Positions 1-9,753 of a stretch of DNA of 34,500 bases are shown here, one piece after another. This DNA comes from Candidatus Poseidoniaceae archaeon (GTDB taxonomy: Archaea; Thermoplasmatota; Poseidoniia; Poseidoniales; Poseidoniaceae). The position numbers and the translations under genes were made by a program. The stretch covers positions 1 to 34,500 of the forward strand of contig JAKMGM010000042.1 in assembly GCA_022424925.1 (NCBI GenBank), given 5' to 3'. The notes below the pieces were generated by a model, which worked only from the letters and a program-made list of their open reading frames with translations, made no database searches and was not told where the DNA came from. Each line of letters opens with the position of its first letter. Position 1 is the stretch's first letter.

Positions 1-2
1 AC

Positions 3-1220
3 GCCCTGGACCCTGCCCTGCGCCGGCCTGGACGATTTGACCGCGAAATCGAGATCGGTGTTCCTGACCGAGACGGGCGCGAAGAAATCATGGACGTCCA
101 CACACGCCAAATGCCAATTTCTGACGACTTTGAAATCAACTGGGTGCTGGACAACACCTACGGATTCGTAGGTGCAGACTTGGCAGCACTCGTTCGAGAA
201 GCTGCAATGCGAGCCCTTCGACGCTACCTGCCGGAAATTGACTTAGAAGAAGAAACCATTCCACCTGAAGTTCTTGAAAAGATGGAAGTCCGAATGGATG
301 ACTTCCGTCACGCCATCAAGGATGTTGAACCTTCAGCATTGCGAGAAATCTACGTTGAAATCCCTGAAGTGACATGGGACGAAGTCGGTGGACTTGAGGA
401 AGTCAAGGACCGTCTCAAGGAATCGGTTGAATGGCCACTAACCAAACCCGAATTGTTCGAACACTTCGGCATCAAACCCCCGAGAGGTATCGTACTCTTC
501 GGCGCGCCAGGTACCGGAAAAACACTGCTGGCCAAGGCGATTGCCAATGAGGCACAAGCCAACTTCATCAGTATCAAAGGCCCTGAGATGATTTCGAAGT
601 GGGTCGGCGAATCGGAACGAGGCATACGTGAGATTTTCAAGAAGGCGAAGCAATCGGCTCCGGCCATCATCTTCCTTGATGAATTTGAATCCATAGCAAG
701 CATGCGCTCATCCTCCAGTTCAGAGGGAAGCGATGTTGGGAACAGAGTCGTAAACCAACTCCTTGCGAGCATGGATGGTGTTGAATCGCTCGACGGTGTA
801 ATCATCGTAGCAGCGACCAATCGACCAGAAATGATTGACCCTGCATTGCTGCGAAGCGGCCGATTTGAGCGTGTTCTTCACGTACCACCACCGGATGCTG
901 GCGCTCGTGAAGTCATCTTCAAGATTCACAGCGAAGGCATGCCTCTGTCGAAGTTTTCACTCAAGGATATCATCGGCGGTTTGGACGGTTTCACCGGAGC
1001 AGATATCGAAGCGGTCTGCCGTGAAGCGGGTTTGATCTGTATGCGAGCCGGCAAAAAGAAGGTTACTAAGACCCACTTTGAAGAAGCCATTAAGCGAGTG
1101 CGCCCGACCGTCACCGCTGAAATGCTGACCTACTACCAAAAGATGGAAACCATGCTCACATCCGGACTTTCGAACATCAAACGCTCCAGAGATACCGGAT
1201 TTGGCATGGAATCAATGTGA
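3..1220 (+). CDS. CDC48/VAT-type AAA+ ATPase, 3' part (5' end outside window)
   Basis: The frame is open upstream of the ORF-track start: codons from nt 3 read [30 protein letters not shown], the D1 second-region-of-homology motif of CDC48. A complete D2 module follows: Walker A GAPGTGKT, Walker [27 protein letters not shown]. Confidence 0.95.
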   Translation, partial: ALDPALRRPGRFDREIEIGVPDRDGREEIMDVHTRQMPISDDFEINWVLDNTYGFVGADLAALVREAAMRALRRYLPEIDLEEETIPPEVLEKMEVRMDDFRHAIKDVEPSALREIYVEIPEVTWDEVGGLEEVKDRLKESVEWPLTKPELFEHFGIKPPRGIVLFGAPGTGKTLLAKAIANEAQANFISIKGPEMISKWVGESERGIREIFKKAKQSAPAIIFLDEFESIASMRSSSSSEGSDVGNRVVNQLLASMDGVESLDGVIIVAATNRPEMIDPALLRSGRFERVLHVPPPDAGAREVIFKIHSEGMPLSKFSLKDIIGGLDGFTGADIEAVCREAGLICMRAGKKKVTKTHFEEAIKRVRPTVTAEMLTYYQKMETMLTSGLSNIKRSRDTGFGMESM

Positions 1221-1290
1221 GATGGGTTCCCGCATCGACGCATTGATGTGCTGCATCGATGTGGTTGAACTGTCGGTGGAGCGTGATACA

Positions 1291-1530
1291 ATGGCAGTCT
1301 TTGCTCGAGAAATCATTGGACGAAACGTCATCGACTCGCACAGCGTGCTCCTGGGCACGCTCCAAGACATCACTTTTGACAAACAGTCAGGCTCTCTATC
1401 CTCCATTCGTGTCAAGGTTGAGGCGGATATTGACCCAACGGCATTACCGTGGGAGATGGATGACGGTTTGATGCGAATTCCTGTCGAGGAAATCGCACGA
1501 ATCGCTTCCCGAATTCATCTCAAACGGTGA
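1291..1530 (+). CDS. PRC-barrel domain protein (~79 aa)
   Basis: ORF 1201..1530; the likely start is the internal ATG at 1291 (MAVFAREIIGRNVIDSHSVLLGTLQDITFDKQSGSL...). The pattern 'GxxVhDxxGxxLGxxxDhxhDxxxGxh' is PRC-barrel-like. Confidence 0.75.
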   Translation: MAVFAREIIGRNVIDSHSVLLGTLQDITFDKQSGSLSSIRVKVEADIDPTALPWEMDDGLMRIPVEEIARIASRIHLKR

Positions 1531-1648
1531 GGGGTCATCGCACACGCCCTTCATCATGCGAGGAGCATTTCTGGTCCACGTGATAACAACCTTCTAAACA
1601 CACTTGAACACGTGGATGTGTCGGAACAGTGCTCTACAAGGTGAAGCT

Positions 1649-3283
1649 ATGCTTGACGGACTCAATCTCAACTACCGCCGAATCGGCCTCCAAGCCGCTT
1701 TTTGGGCTGTAATGCTGATTTTATTGATGAGTATTTTAGTGAACTTTGTCAACATTTCGAACACCAATCAGCTGTCAGCATACGATGATGATTGGAATGA
1801 CATGTCCGCATTCCGACAAGACATCAAAGACATGGGCATTCAAACCAACTCACTTGTCAGCAGCCCATTGCTTCTTGCAGACATAGAAGACCCCCGTAAT
1901 ACGACCTACATTCTCGCAGGTGTTGAACGAGATACGCTTTCATTGCCGCAATTTGACAGCGACGGATTCATCACGATTGCTGCTGAAGACGGATATTCAC
2001 CCTCAGAAATCGATGCAATAGTCGAGTTTGTTGATGCTGGAGGCACTGCACTGGTACTGGACGACTATGGCTTTGCAGGCAGTATTGCGCAAGCCTACGG
2101 GGTTCGCTACACTGGATACCAACTCTTCGATACGACATACGTTCAAGAACTGGATTACAACTACATCTGGATGTGTGTCCAATCCACACCGTGTGGAATG
2201 AACGGCACCACCATCGATCCCGAGACGATATCGGTTCACGAACGATGGAGCGGCCAAAGCGGCGAAGGTACGCACCCATGCAATCGAATGAACGGTCAGT
2301 CGATGCCGCTCGAAGATGCAGGACTTTGTGCTCAACACTGGGTGGATGGAGAAATTCAGTACAACGCAACCTACCAAATGCTCCTCAACAACATCACGGC
2401 CCTCGAACTTATTCCTGGAGTGAGTGGCGCCCTCTCTGAAGTGTCTATTCGCGCCGTCACCAGCAACGAAGCAACCGTTGATGTCAACGGTGATGGAGAA
2501 ATATGGGTTGGCAATGAAATCAACTCAGAAACGCCTGATTTGTGGGGTCAATTTAACCTCAGCATCGAAGCATGTGCTCGGAAATCCTGCGACCCAAATG
2601 AAGGTGGTAAAATCGTGTTTATGGCCGATGGTTCAGCACTCATCAATGCAATTTACGACTATGAAGGGTTCAACGATGCGGAAAACCCACTGTATGGAAC
2701 CAACGACTGTGTAACAAACAACACCAAGTGCATTCCTGAAAACGACAATCGAAAATGGGCCATGGACTTCATCGCTGAAGCGCTGATGTCCAGTAAAATC
2801 GGAGAGGAAGGGCAGCCGTCGGAAAACGCAATGGTCATCTTCGATGAGTCTAGACACCCGCAAAATGCTCTCCTTGCAGATTCATACAACACCGTTTACT
2901 TCCTCTTGGTTTACTTCACCGGTGAAGGGCTGGCCATGTTGCTGTTGTTCCTCGGCTTGTTCATCGCTTTTGAGGCCGTCCTCATCAAGAAGCGAGACCC
3001 GGAGCCTTGGCGTCACGTTTTCAGTATCATCTACTATGGGTTTGGTGACGCCAACCGTTACACGTACTACTCGAAAACCGACAAAATTCGACAAGTCTTC
3101 CTGTCGAAAGTTCGGAATCAAAACGGTTTGTCACGAGAAGAATTTCATGCCATGCCCGCTCGTGAATTGGTCGCTCTCATCAACGACCCTGTACTGGCAA
3201 AGTTCGCTATTGAACCGGGTAAATATTCCCTTGAGCAAACTGTGGCTGTGGTCAAACGCATCAAAGCGTGGGGTAGAACCTGA
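1649..3283 (+). CDS. DUF4350-like (GldG/ABC-type auxiliary-like) membrane protein with a large extracytoplasmic domain
   Basis: ORF 1604..3283; the ATG at 1649 is preceded by AAGGTGA. N-terminal TM segment, 'YSPSEIDAIVEFVDAGGTALVLDDYGFAGSIAQAYG' (DUF4350-like), C-terminal TM segment. Immediately followed by a DUF58 gene, a known gene-neighbour pairing. Confidence 0.7.
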   Translation: MLDGLNLNYRRIGLQAAFWAVMLILLMSILVNFVNISNTNQLSAYDDDWNDMSAFRQDIKDMGIQTNSLVSSPLLLADIEDPRNTTYILAGVERDTLSLPQFDSDGFITIAAEDGYSPSEIDAIVEFVDAGGTALVLDDYGFAGSIAQAYGVRYTGYQLFDTTYVQELDYNYIWMCVQSTPCGMNGTTIDPETISVHERWSGQSGEGTHPCNRMNGQSMPLEDAGLCAQHWVDGEIQYNATYQMLLNNITALELIPGVSGALSEVSIRAVTSNEATVDVNGDGEIWVGNEINSETPDLWGQFNLSIEACARKSCDPNEGGKIVFMADGSALINAIYDYEGFNDAENPLYGTNDCVTNNTKCIPENDNRKWAMDFIAEALMSSKIGEEGQPSENAMVIFDESRHPQNALLADSYNTVYFLLVYFTGEGLAMLLLFLGLFIAFEAVLIKKRDPEPWRHVFSIIYYGFGDANRYTYYSKTDKIRQVFLSKVRNQNGLSREEFHAMPARELVALINDPVLAKFAIEPGKYSLEQTVAVVKRIKAWGRT

Positions 3284-3292
3284 GGCGGTATC

Positions 3293-4546
3293 ATGTGGAC
3301 ACGAAAAGCATCCTTTACCTTCACTGGAGGAATTGCGCTCATCCTGATTGGGATGATGATTGCGAATCTTCAGATGATGATTCTTGGCTTGACTTTCATT
3401 GCCTTCATCGTGGTGAACTCATGGATTTCAGGACACGGCGATGTCGAAGTTCAACGAACATTGTCTGCCGATAACCTGTACAAGGGCGACGACTTGTATG
3501 TCGAACTCTTGGTCACAAACCGTTCAAACCGCAACACACAGTTGCTGGAAGTGTACGACAATATTCCGCACGAGATGAAATTACGAAGCGGTCTCAACCA
3601 AATGCGACTCAATCTTAAACCCGGAGAAAGCGCTCGAATTCGTTACGTACTACGCTGCCCTCTTCGAGGTCACTTTTCCATTGGCCCCGTGTCACTGCGC
3701 TCCCGCAACACATTCAATTTGGGTGTCGAAGAAATGTTGGTTGACCACCACAGCGATATCGTAATCTTCCCCCAAATCAAAGAGGTCGAAGAAGCGTTCC
3801 TTCGCTCACGTACGCCAAAGATGTACACTGGAGCAACCACATTGAGAACGCCCGGTCAAGGCTCAGAATTCTACTCACTTCGCGAATACGTTCCCGGAGA
3901 CCCATTCAAGAACATCAACTGGAAGGCGTTTGCACGAACCGGTGATCTCATGGTCAACGAAAAGTGTCGAGATGCAGTAACTGACCTCTACATTCTCTTG
4001 GACAGCCGAGATATCGCTCGTATCGGTACGGTACTGAAGAATCCGCTGGAAATGGGAACAGTTTCCGCCGCAAGCCTTGCGGCCTTCTTCCTCAAGCGGA
4101 GAGATTCCGTCGCACTGGCCATTTTCGATGACAGCCTGGCCTATCTACCCCCGGATACCGGCGACAAGCAGTATTTCAAAATCCTCAGCGCACTCGCTGG
4201 AGTATCGCCGAAAGGAAAGATGCCGTTGCAGGCCGTGACCAACTCGCTGAGCGGTCGCTTCAGCAGGGGAAGTCCCGTCTTCATCATCTCCTCATGCGAA
4301 GGTGACGGTACTGTCCCTGCCGCAGTACGGGACTTGGTTGGACGAGGGCATGAAGTCACCGTTCTTTCACCATCAAGCATCGACTTCGAGCGTTTAGTGA
4401 GTCGAATTCCTCGTATGTCCTACGAAGTACTCAAGCTGGAACGGCAAAACCGACTCACTACGCTCGCAGGTTCAGGCGCTATGGTCATCGATTGGATGCC
4501 TGACATGGACTTGTCTCAAGCGCTCATGCAAGTGAGGGGGTACTAA
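3293..4546 (+). CDS. DUF58 domain-containing protein
   Basis: Two N-terminal TM segments, then 'GQGSEFYSLREYVPGDPFKNINWKAFARTGDLMVNEK', the hallmark DUF58 motif, and a vWA-like C-terminal region. Confidence 0.92.
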   Translation: MWTRKASFTFTGGIALILIGMMIANLQMMILGLTFIAFIVVNSWISGHGDVEVQRTLSADNLYKGDDLYVELLVTNRSNRNTQLLEVYDNIPHEMKLRSGLNQMRLNLKPGESARIRYVLRCPLRGHFSIGPVSLRSRNTFNLGVEEMLVDHHSDIVIFPQIKEVEEAFLRSRTPKMYTGATTLRTPGQGSEFYSLREYVPGDPFKNINWKAFARTGDLMVNEKCRDAVTDLYILLDSRDIARIGTVLKNPLEMGTVSAASLAAFFLKRRDSVALAIFDDSLAYLPPDTGDKQYFKILSALAGVSPKGKMPLQAVTNSLSGRFSRGSPVFIISSCEGDGTVPAAVRDLVGRGHEVTVLSPSSIDFERLVSRIPRMSYEVLKLERQNRLTTLAGSGAMVIDWMPDMDLSQALMQVRGY

Positions 4547-4547
4547 G

Positions 4548-5762
4548 ATGGCTGAAGATGTTGGACTGCAACGAGATGTCACGGTTACCGGTGAAGTCAG
4601 TCCCCGAACACTGCATTTGAAATTACTTCGAAAGCAGTGGCAAATCATCTCTCTACAAGTGATTGCTACAGTGGCTTTAGTTGGCATGTACTTGGAAGTT
4701 GTTTCAAACTATGTGGTCGGTTCAATCGACCACACCATGCTGTTTGACACCATTGAATTGCTCATCGGCGACCAACTACCAATTGGTGATTGGCTGACCG
4801 GTGAAGGTCGAAGCGGTCTTGCTCGTTTCTTTGTCCCACTCGTACTTGGACTGCTGGTTGGTGGCGGCATGGCGCTCTTGGCCTTCCAAACTCCGAAGAT
4901 TCAACAACGGGTTAAACTCGGATTCATCGTCACGCTTATCGTCGTCTTGATTGGGCAATTGATGCTGTCTTGGCTCACTGGAATGTTGTTTTCCTTCGAC
5001 CTTCGATTACCGAACTCAAGCGAATTGAGTACACTGGAATGGCCGCTGTTAATGATTCTCTCTATGATGATTTTGTTCCTCTACCTGTTACCGGTGATTA
5101 TGGGGGTTCGTGGAATTTGGGGCCTTTCCCGCCGCTCAATCGCATGGGCTATTGGGTTCACGCTGCTGTTTCTCGGCATCCATGCCATCCTTGCTTTCCC
5201 ACTCATCAACGGTCAGTTGGGTACGTACGGTGACTCTGTTAACGTGATTGGCGCTCAATTCAGTGACCCTACAATCGGTATCTTCGGTTTAATGTTGGTC
5301 AATGAACAACAGTTTGCACTCATCCTAATCGCAGTACTCATCATGGTTTTCCAAGAATCCTCATACGGCGTTATTCGGTACTTGGAGTACGCATACAGGC
5401 TTCCTGAATCGTGCAAGCGAGACCCGGAATATGTTCGACAGATGGACAATGTTCTCAACACACACCTGAAACACACGTTCGGTTTCCTCGGCCTCACCGG
5501 CGTTGCAACCATGATTGCGTTAGGCTTCCATACTGTCTTGTTAGGCTTTGTCGAAGACTCGACTGGAAGTCAATGGGCAGGTCAAATTTCTGAATCAATT
5601 GAACTCTCACTTACCTATGGATTGGTGATTTCCGCTGCCATGTTCTTGAGCATCATGGCACTACTACGCTTCTTCGTACCCTGGGAGCGCATTTGGGGAC
5701 TGATTTACTCACGCCGAAATGCAGATGCCACGCCAGCGGGCAAAGAAGTCGTTGAGATTTGA
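4548..5762 (+). CDS. Polytopic integral membrane protein of unknown function
   Basis: 404 aa with many hydrophobic segments; starts 1 nt after the DUF58 stop, suggesting co-transcription. Confidence 0.75.
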   Translation: MAEDVGLQRDVTVTGEVSPRTLHLKLLRKQWQIISLQVIATVALVGMYLEVVSNYVVGSIDHTMLFDTIELLIGDQLPIGDWLTGEGRSGLARFFVPLVLGLLVGGGMALLAFQTPKIQQRVKLGFIVTLIVVLIGQLMLSWLTGMLFSFDLRLPNSSELSTLEWPLLMILSMMILFLYLLPVIMGVRGIWGLSRRSIAWAIGFTLLFLGIHAILAFPLINGQLGTYGDSVNVIGAQFSDPTIGIFGLMLVNEQQFALILIAVLIMVFQESSYGVIRYLEYAYRLPESCKRDPEYVRQMDNVLNTHLKHTFGFLGLTGVATMIALGFHTVLLGFVEDSTGSQWAGQISESIELSLTYGLVISAAMFLSIMALLRFFVPWERIWGLIYSRRNADATPAGKEVVEI

Positions 5763-6005
5763 TTACGAATCGTTTCGCATCGATTGAATCACGCGGCCGA
5801 TGAGTTCAGCACACATCAGCAACAGCAAAGGCAAACCACACCAAGCAGCAACAGACCCAAGCACGCCACCCACGGCACTCTGAACGTCTGAATGCAGTAG
5901 CCATACGCCGAGGAAAACCAGAACGAGTAAACCACGTTCGATGAACAAAGGATAGCGTCTGCCTGGTGTTTCGGTTCGGTTCAAAAGCGTCGATGAATCG
6001 CTCAT
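5763..6005 (-). CDS. Small membrane protein (~80 aa), unknown function
   Basis: MSDSSTLLNRTETPGRRYPLFIERGLLVLVFLGVWLLHSDVQSAVGGVLGSVAAWCGLPLLLLMCAELIGRVIQSMRNDS: two hydrophobic segments, 9 nt downstream of the coiled-coil gene on the same strand. Confidence 0.6.
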   Translation of the reverse strand: MSDSSTLLNRTETPGRRYPLFIERGLLVLVFLGVWLLHSDVQSAVGGVLGSVAAWCGLPLLLLMCAELIGRVIQSMRNDS

Positions 6006-6014
6006 TCAAGCACC

Positions 6015-9000
6015 TCAGAAATCAAGATTTGACAACCGTGCTTCAAGCGCTGCTAGAGCAGGGTCAGTCGATCGCTCTGCAACCGGTTCCTTTCTTCGCT
6101 CCCAGGAAGCGTCAAGACGAGCGAGCTCGGCCTCCAACCGAGCCCTCTCATCGCTTTGTTCTGTTTCGCTTACTGCTCCGGGGCTGTTGAACATAGGTTC
6201 AGCATTCTCTTGGGGGGCATCCTCATCAATGGGTGTCGGCATGTTTTCCCATCCTGCTTCATCCACATCGGGGGCTTCCACTGGAGCATCCAATGAGACA
6301 GGAACCTGTCCGGTGAGTGATGACTCCATATCCATGAGCATATCGTGTTCAACTGGCGTTCGTTGTGCATCAGGTACGGATTGACGCTCGTAGGGGAGCA
6401 ATCCATCGCGTTGGAATTCCCACAGCATTCCACTTGGCACACCGTTTGCAAGCCCCGATGCGTCCAGTTGCGTGATGAGTTCTTCAAGAACTCGTGCTGT
6501 GTCTTCCAAAGCAATCGCTTCACCAGCATCCCGTTGGTCTGCCTCAAGATAGATGTCGTCAAGAGCCACTTGAATCAACTTCCGTGTTGCTTGAGCAATG
6601 CTCGGGAGTGCCTCTGGTCGTGTACAGTTGTTGAGCAAAGCATCAATCTCCTGTGGCGGAGCTCCAAGTCGAACCAGTTGCTCGAGAACATTACGAAGAC
6701 GGCGTAGCATGGTTATCGAACGGTCGAAATCTTCCAAAAGGTGTTCAAGGTCGATCACTACATGTCCTACAGTTTCTCCTAATTGGTGTTCAAGACGTTG
6801 CTGAACCGACCAGCGTGCAAGACCGCGGACGGCACCAGCAGTTTGCGGGACTTGACGTTCGAGAAGCGTCATCACTTCACTCGAAAGCAAATGTCGGGGG
6901 GTGGCTGCAACGTGGTCAACCGTCGATTGAATCACCTGCAATCCTCGCTCAACCGCGCGGTCAAGCAAGGTGACTGAGTAGCCAAGCGCTCGAGCATTCT
7001 CAAGCCGTTCAAGAACCGGCCCGAGTCCATCGAAGGTCGATGCATCATCAAGGAGGGCTTGCGCAAGAGGCTCTTCCGCCAAGCGTGCGCGGAGACGCTC
7101 AGCCTCTTGGATATCGGAAAGGGCTTCCTCATGTGCATGTGAAAGCGCTTCGGCACGTTCCACCAAAGAGACAAGTTCAGCCTCTGCATGGCCTCTTCGA
7201 GCACCTAAATCACCCAACTCGCGCAATGTTTGCCGGCGTTCAGTCATCAATTCACGCAACTCGGCCTGTACCTGCGCCTGTCGGGCTTCATCGGTAGCGA
7301 GTCGAGTACGGTCTTCTTCAGCTCGACGCCGAGCGGATTTCGCTTCTGCCTCAATCGATTCAAGTTCAGAGGTGCTCGAATGAATCTTGTCTTCCATGAG
7401 CATGGCTTCGGCTTGTGCCCGTGTGTGGCGTTCTCGTGTTGCTTCGACTTGCTCTTGAAGCACACGAAGCCGTCGCTCATCGTCATCAGACTGTTGTCGG
7501 ATCGTGGCAAGACGTTCGCTTCCTGCATGCAACTCAGCATTAAGTTCAGCCTCTTTGAGAGCCAATTCTTCTATTGAAGCACGAAGGGTTTCGCTGGAAT
7601 CTGCATGCCCGAGAGCCTTGGCCAGTTCAGCGGCGCGAACGCTCACTTGGTGTTCAAGTTCATTCACCCGCTTGACCAAGCGTTCAGCACGGTTTTCGGC
7701 TTGCTCTGCTGCAGCCCGTGATTCGGCTACATCGAGTTGAAGTGAATTCAGTGATGAATTGGACGATTCCACCTTGGTGACGAACTCTTGCCGTGATTCA
7801 GATGCTTCACGCGCCACGATTTGTGCTGCCTTTTTACCGGAAATCGCTTCATCGAGTCGACTCGCAAGTGCCGCCTTTTCCTTTTCCAAGTCATTGATTT
7901 GATGTTCTGCAGATTCCAACCTCCGGCGCAATCCGGCATCAACGGCCAGCGGCTGGGCTCCCTCAGAAGGCAAACCGCCTGCAACATCAGTCGTCTCAGA
8001 GAACGTTGCAGTGGTGCGATTCTTTCGCAATTGCTCCATGCCAATTTCAAAGCCAAACAATTCGTTGAGCTTGTTTTTGAGGTTCGCACGGCGACTTTCA
8101 GAACGCGTTCGAAGCGTGACGAGCAAATCGTGGAAGTCATCAAGTCGGAACTCATCGACAGTTCCAGAATCGCGGGATACGACCGTTCCCGCAGGTAGTC
8201 GGTGGAGTTTGAGTATTCGAGATGAATCGGTGAATGTGAGCATCGCTTCTTCCAAAGATTGGCCTTCTGGAGCAGAAATGGCAACCGGAACACCTCGGGA
8301 TAACACGACAGAAACAGAGGTAGAAGATTGTCCGGATTGAAGGTGGCCAGTGACCTCCTCAGCCACACCTGCTGAGAGCATTGAAAGAATGGCATCGGGT
8401 CCTCCTCTACCTTCTCGAAGTACGAAGCCCTCTGGCATTGGACCTCCCGATGCTCCAACCACGCCAAGTTCGCCCTCAAGAAGCGATGCGGTGGCTGAAA
8501 GCAAGCGAGCATGGTTGGTGTTTGCTTCGGTCCAAACGCCGAGAGAAACATCACCTGCTCGAGCAAGGAGAAGTGAGCCGCCTTCGTGATGCATAGTCCA
8601 GTGGCTCCCTCCAATAACAGCGTCGTCCTCAACGATGCTGATGTTCATCGCTTCAAGCGTGGAGTGTATCTCTCGGGCAAGCGTGTCCGCATCGTTGGGT
8701 AAATCACCGACACTGTCGATGAGCATGCCTTGGTCGATGGCAACAGCACCACGTACCGTTTCACGTTCGACAAGGGTTCGTAAGACTGCAGACAAATCTC
8801 GAGCGAGAAGACGAACAACTGCATCGCCTCTGGCCAATAGACCTTGGCGGTCTGCAGCGTGCTCAAACGCTTCTGGGAGAACCTCGGCAACACTGCCGAG
8901 CCCAGCGAGCGAATACTCGCCAGCAATGAAACGGGTGTTTTCTTTCGCTTCAAGTTCTTCAAGGCGTTCACGGGCCTCTTTGCCTGCGAGCAAAACCTTG

Positions 9001-9191
9001 CCTTTGCCCGATTCAGCAAGCCAACCTACCACGCGTCCAGCGCGCACCAACCGGTGACCTGCAGGCGTTTTTCGTCGCCCAACCCAGGTACTGATGACGC
9101 CGTGGTCAAACGGTTGGATAGAACCGTCTACGAGGCTGACTTGTTCTTCAATCGGGTTTCCTTCAGGTAGATTAAACACGGTATCACTCAC
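6015..9191 (-). CDS. Large coiled-coil protein with an N-terminal region resembling Roadblock/LC7 domains
   Basis: ORF 6015..9335; the preferred start is the GTG at 9191 (VSDTVFNLPEGNP), which overlaps the upstream gene's TGA (GTGA at 9191..9188). Long heptad-rich central region (LRRRLESAEHQINDLEKEKAALASRLDEAISGKKAAQIVAREASESRQEF...). N-terminal segments such as VRGAVAIDQGMLIDSVGDLP...GSLLLARAGDVSLGVWTEANTNHARLLSATASLLEGELG look LC7-like. Confidence 0.8.
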   Translation of the reverse strand: MSDTVFNLPEGNPIEEQVSLVDGSIQPFDHGVISTWVGRRKTPAGHRLVRAGRVVGWLAESGKGKVLLAGKEARERLEELEAKENTRFIAGEYSLAGLGSVAEVLPEAFEHAADRQGLLARGDAVVRLLARDLSAVLRTLVERETVRGAVAIDQGMLIDSVGDLPNDADTLAREIHSTLEAMNISIVEDDAVIGGSHWTMHHEGGSLLLARAGDVSLGVWTEANTNHARLLSATASLLEGELGVVGASGGPMPEGFVLREGRGGPDAILSMLSAGVAEEVTGHLQSGQSSTSVSVVLSRGVPVAISAPEGQSLEEAMLTFTDSSRILKLHRLPAGTVVSRDSGTVDEFRLDDFHDLLVTLRTRSESRRANLKNKLNELFGFEIGMEQLRKNRTTATFSETTDVAGGLPSEGAQPLAVDAGLRRRLESAEHQINDLEKEKAALASRLDEAISGKKAAQIVAREASESRQEFVTKVESSNSSLNSLQLDVAESRAAAEQAENRAERLVKRVNELEHQVSVRAAELAKALGHADSSETLRASIEELALKEAELNAELHAGSERLATIRQQSDDDERRLRVLQEQVEATRERHTRAQAEAMLMEDKIHSSTSELESIEAEAKSARRRAEEDRTRLATDEARQAQVQAELRELMTERRQTLRELGDLGARRGHAEAELVSLVERAEALSHAHEEALSDIQEAERLRARLAEEPLAQALLDDASTFDGLGPVLERLENARALGYSVTLLDRAVERGLQVIQSTVDHVAATPRHLLSSEVMTLLERQVPQTAGAVRGLARWSVQQRLEHQLGETVGHVVIDLEHLLEDFDRSITMLRRLRNVLEQLVRLGAPPQEIDALLNNCTRPEALPSIAQATRKLIQVALDDIYLEADQRDAGEAIALEDTARVLEELITQLDASGLANGVPSGMLWEFQRDGLLPYERQSVPDAQRTPVEHDMLMDMESSLTGQVPVSLDAPVEAPDVDEAGWENMPTPIDEDAPQENAEPMFNSPGAVSETEQSDERARLEAELARLDASWERRKEPVAERSTDPALAALEARLSNLDF

Positions 9192-9565
9192 ATTCGGGGG
9201 GTTGTCGCTAAGATGCGTCGGTCGCGGTCGAGGGCATGACGCCAACGCGCCAATCGGCCTCCATCTCCGCTCAGTACTACGATCCGGTTTGAGGCAACGA
9301 CATCGAGAATCATTCGTGATGAATGTTCGCACCACACTTCATACACTTGGCCTAAGCCGAGTGCGTGGCTTGTTTCCTGAGCGACATTCATCATTTCAAC
9401 CGCTTGATCTACGGGTGCAAAAATCCCTTCTTCACCAACGCTGGCGAGGAGTTGACCAGTCCCGTCGAGAAGCATTGCATGATTGACGCCATCGAGACGG
9501 CATAATCCTGCTAATGCGCGTTGCAACATGGTTCTCAAACAATCGGTCAGTGCTGTGGCCTTCAA
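9188..9565 (-). CDS. Roadblock/LC7-like domain protein (start may be internal, ATG near 9529)
   Basis: MLQRALAGLCRLDGVNHAMLLDGTGQLLASVGEEG...ILDVVASNRIVVLSGDGGRLARWRHALDRDRR resembles the LC7 pattern 'L..L..hdGV.gahlhd.dG.hLAS...hhhl..dg.h.hLR'. Stop overlaps the start of the downstream coiled-coil gene. Confidence 0.65.
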   Translation of the reverse strand: MKATALTDCLRTMLQRALAGLCRLDGVNHAMLLDGTGQLLASVGEEGIFAPVDQAVEMMNVAQETSHALGLGQVYEVWCEHSSRMILDVVASNRIVVLSGDGGRLARWRHALDRDRRILATTPRM

Positions 9566-9581
9566 GTAGTTTTGCGCTTAT

Positions 9582-9599
9582 ATCCCCCTAAAGGGGGAT
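9582..9599. repeat. Perfect inverted repeat ATCCCCC-TAAA-GGGGGAT
   Basis: Read directly: atcccccta aagggggat; 7-bp arms, 4-nt loop, just upstream of the Roadblock-like gene. Confidence 0.85.
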
Positions 9600-9735
9600 T
9601 TGAAGACCCAAACGGATTTTCCAACTGGAGATTCCAAAAAGCACGGCGCGGAGAGGCTTTTATGGTGTAATTTCCGCGCAATTCTTCACCGCCCATCCCA
9701 AAGTCCAACGACCCTGGGGTAGAACTAATGAGAAG

Positions 9736-9753
9736 ATTTTTCAATTGAAAAAT
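9736..9753. repeat. Perfect 18-bp palindrome ATTTTTCAATTGAAAAAT in an AT-rich intergenic region
   Basis: Read directly; a second TCAATTG lies exactly 20 bp downstream (9761..9767). About 100 bp upstream of the tRNA thiolase start. Confidence 0.85.

Noticed and set aside
2844-3347. 167-aa plus-strand ORF overlapping the DUF4350-like and DUF58 genes
   Set aside because: Out-of-frame Ser/Arg-rich translation overlapping two well-supported CDSs.
7748-8632. 294-aa minus-strand ORF in another frame within the coiled-coil gene
   Set aside because: Low-quality composition (Met/Arg/Cys/Trp rich) and entirely inside a well-supported longer CDS on the same strand.
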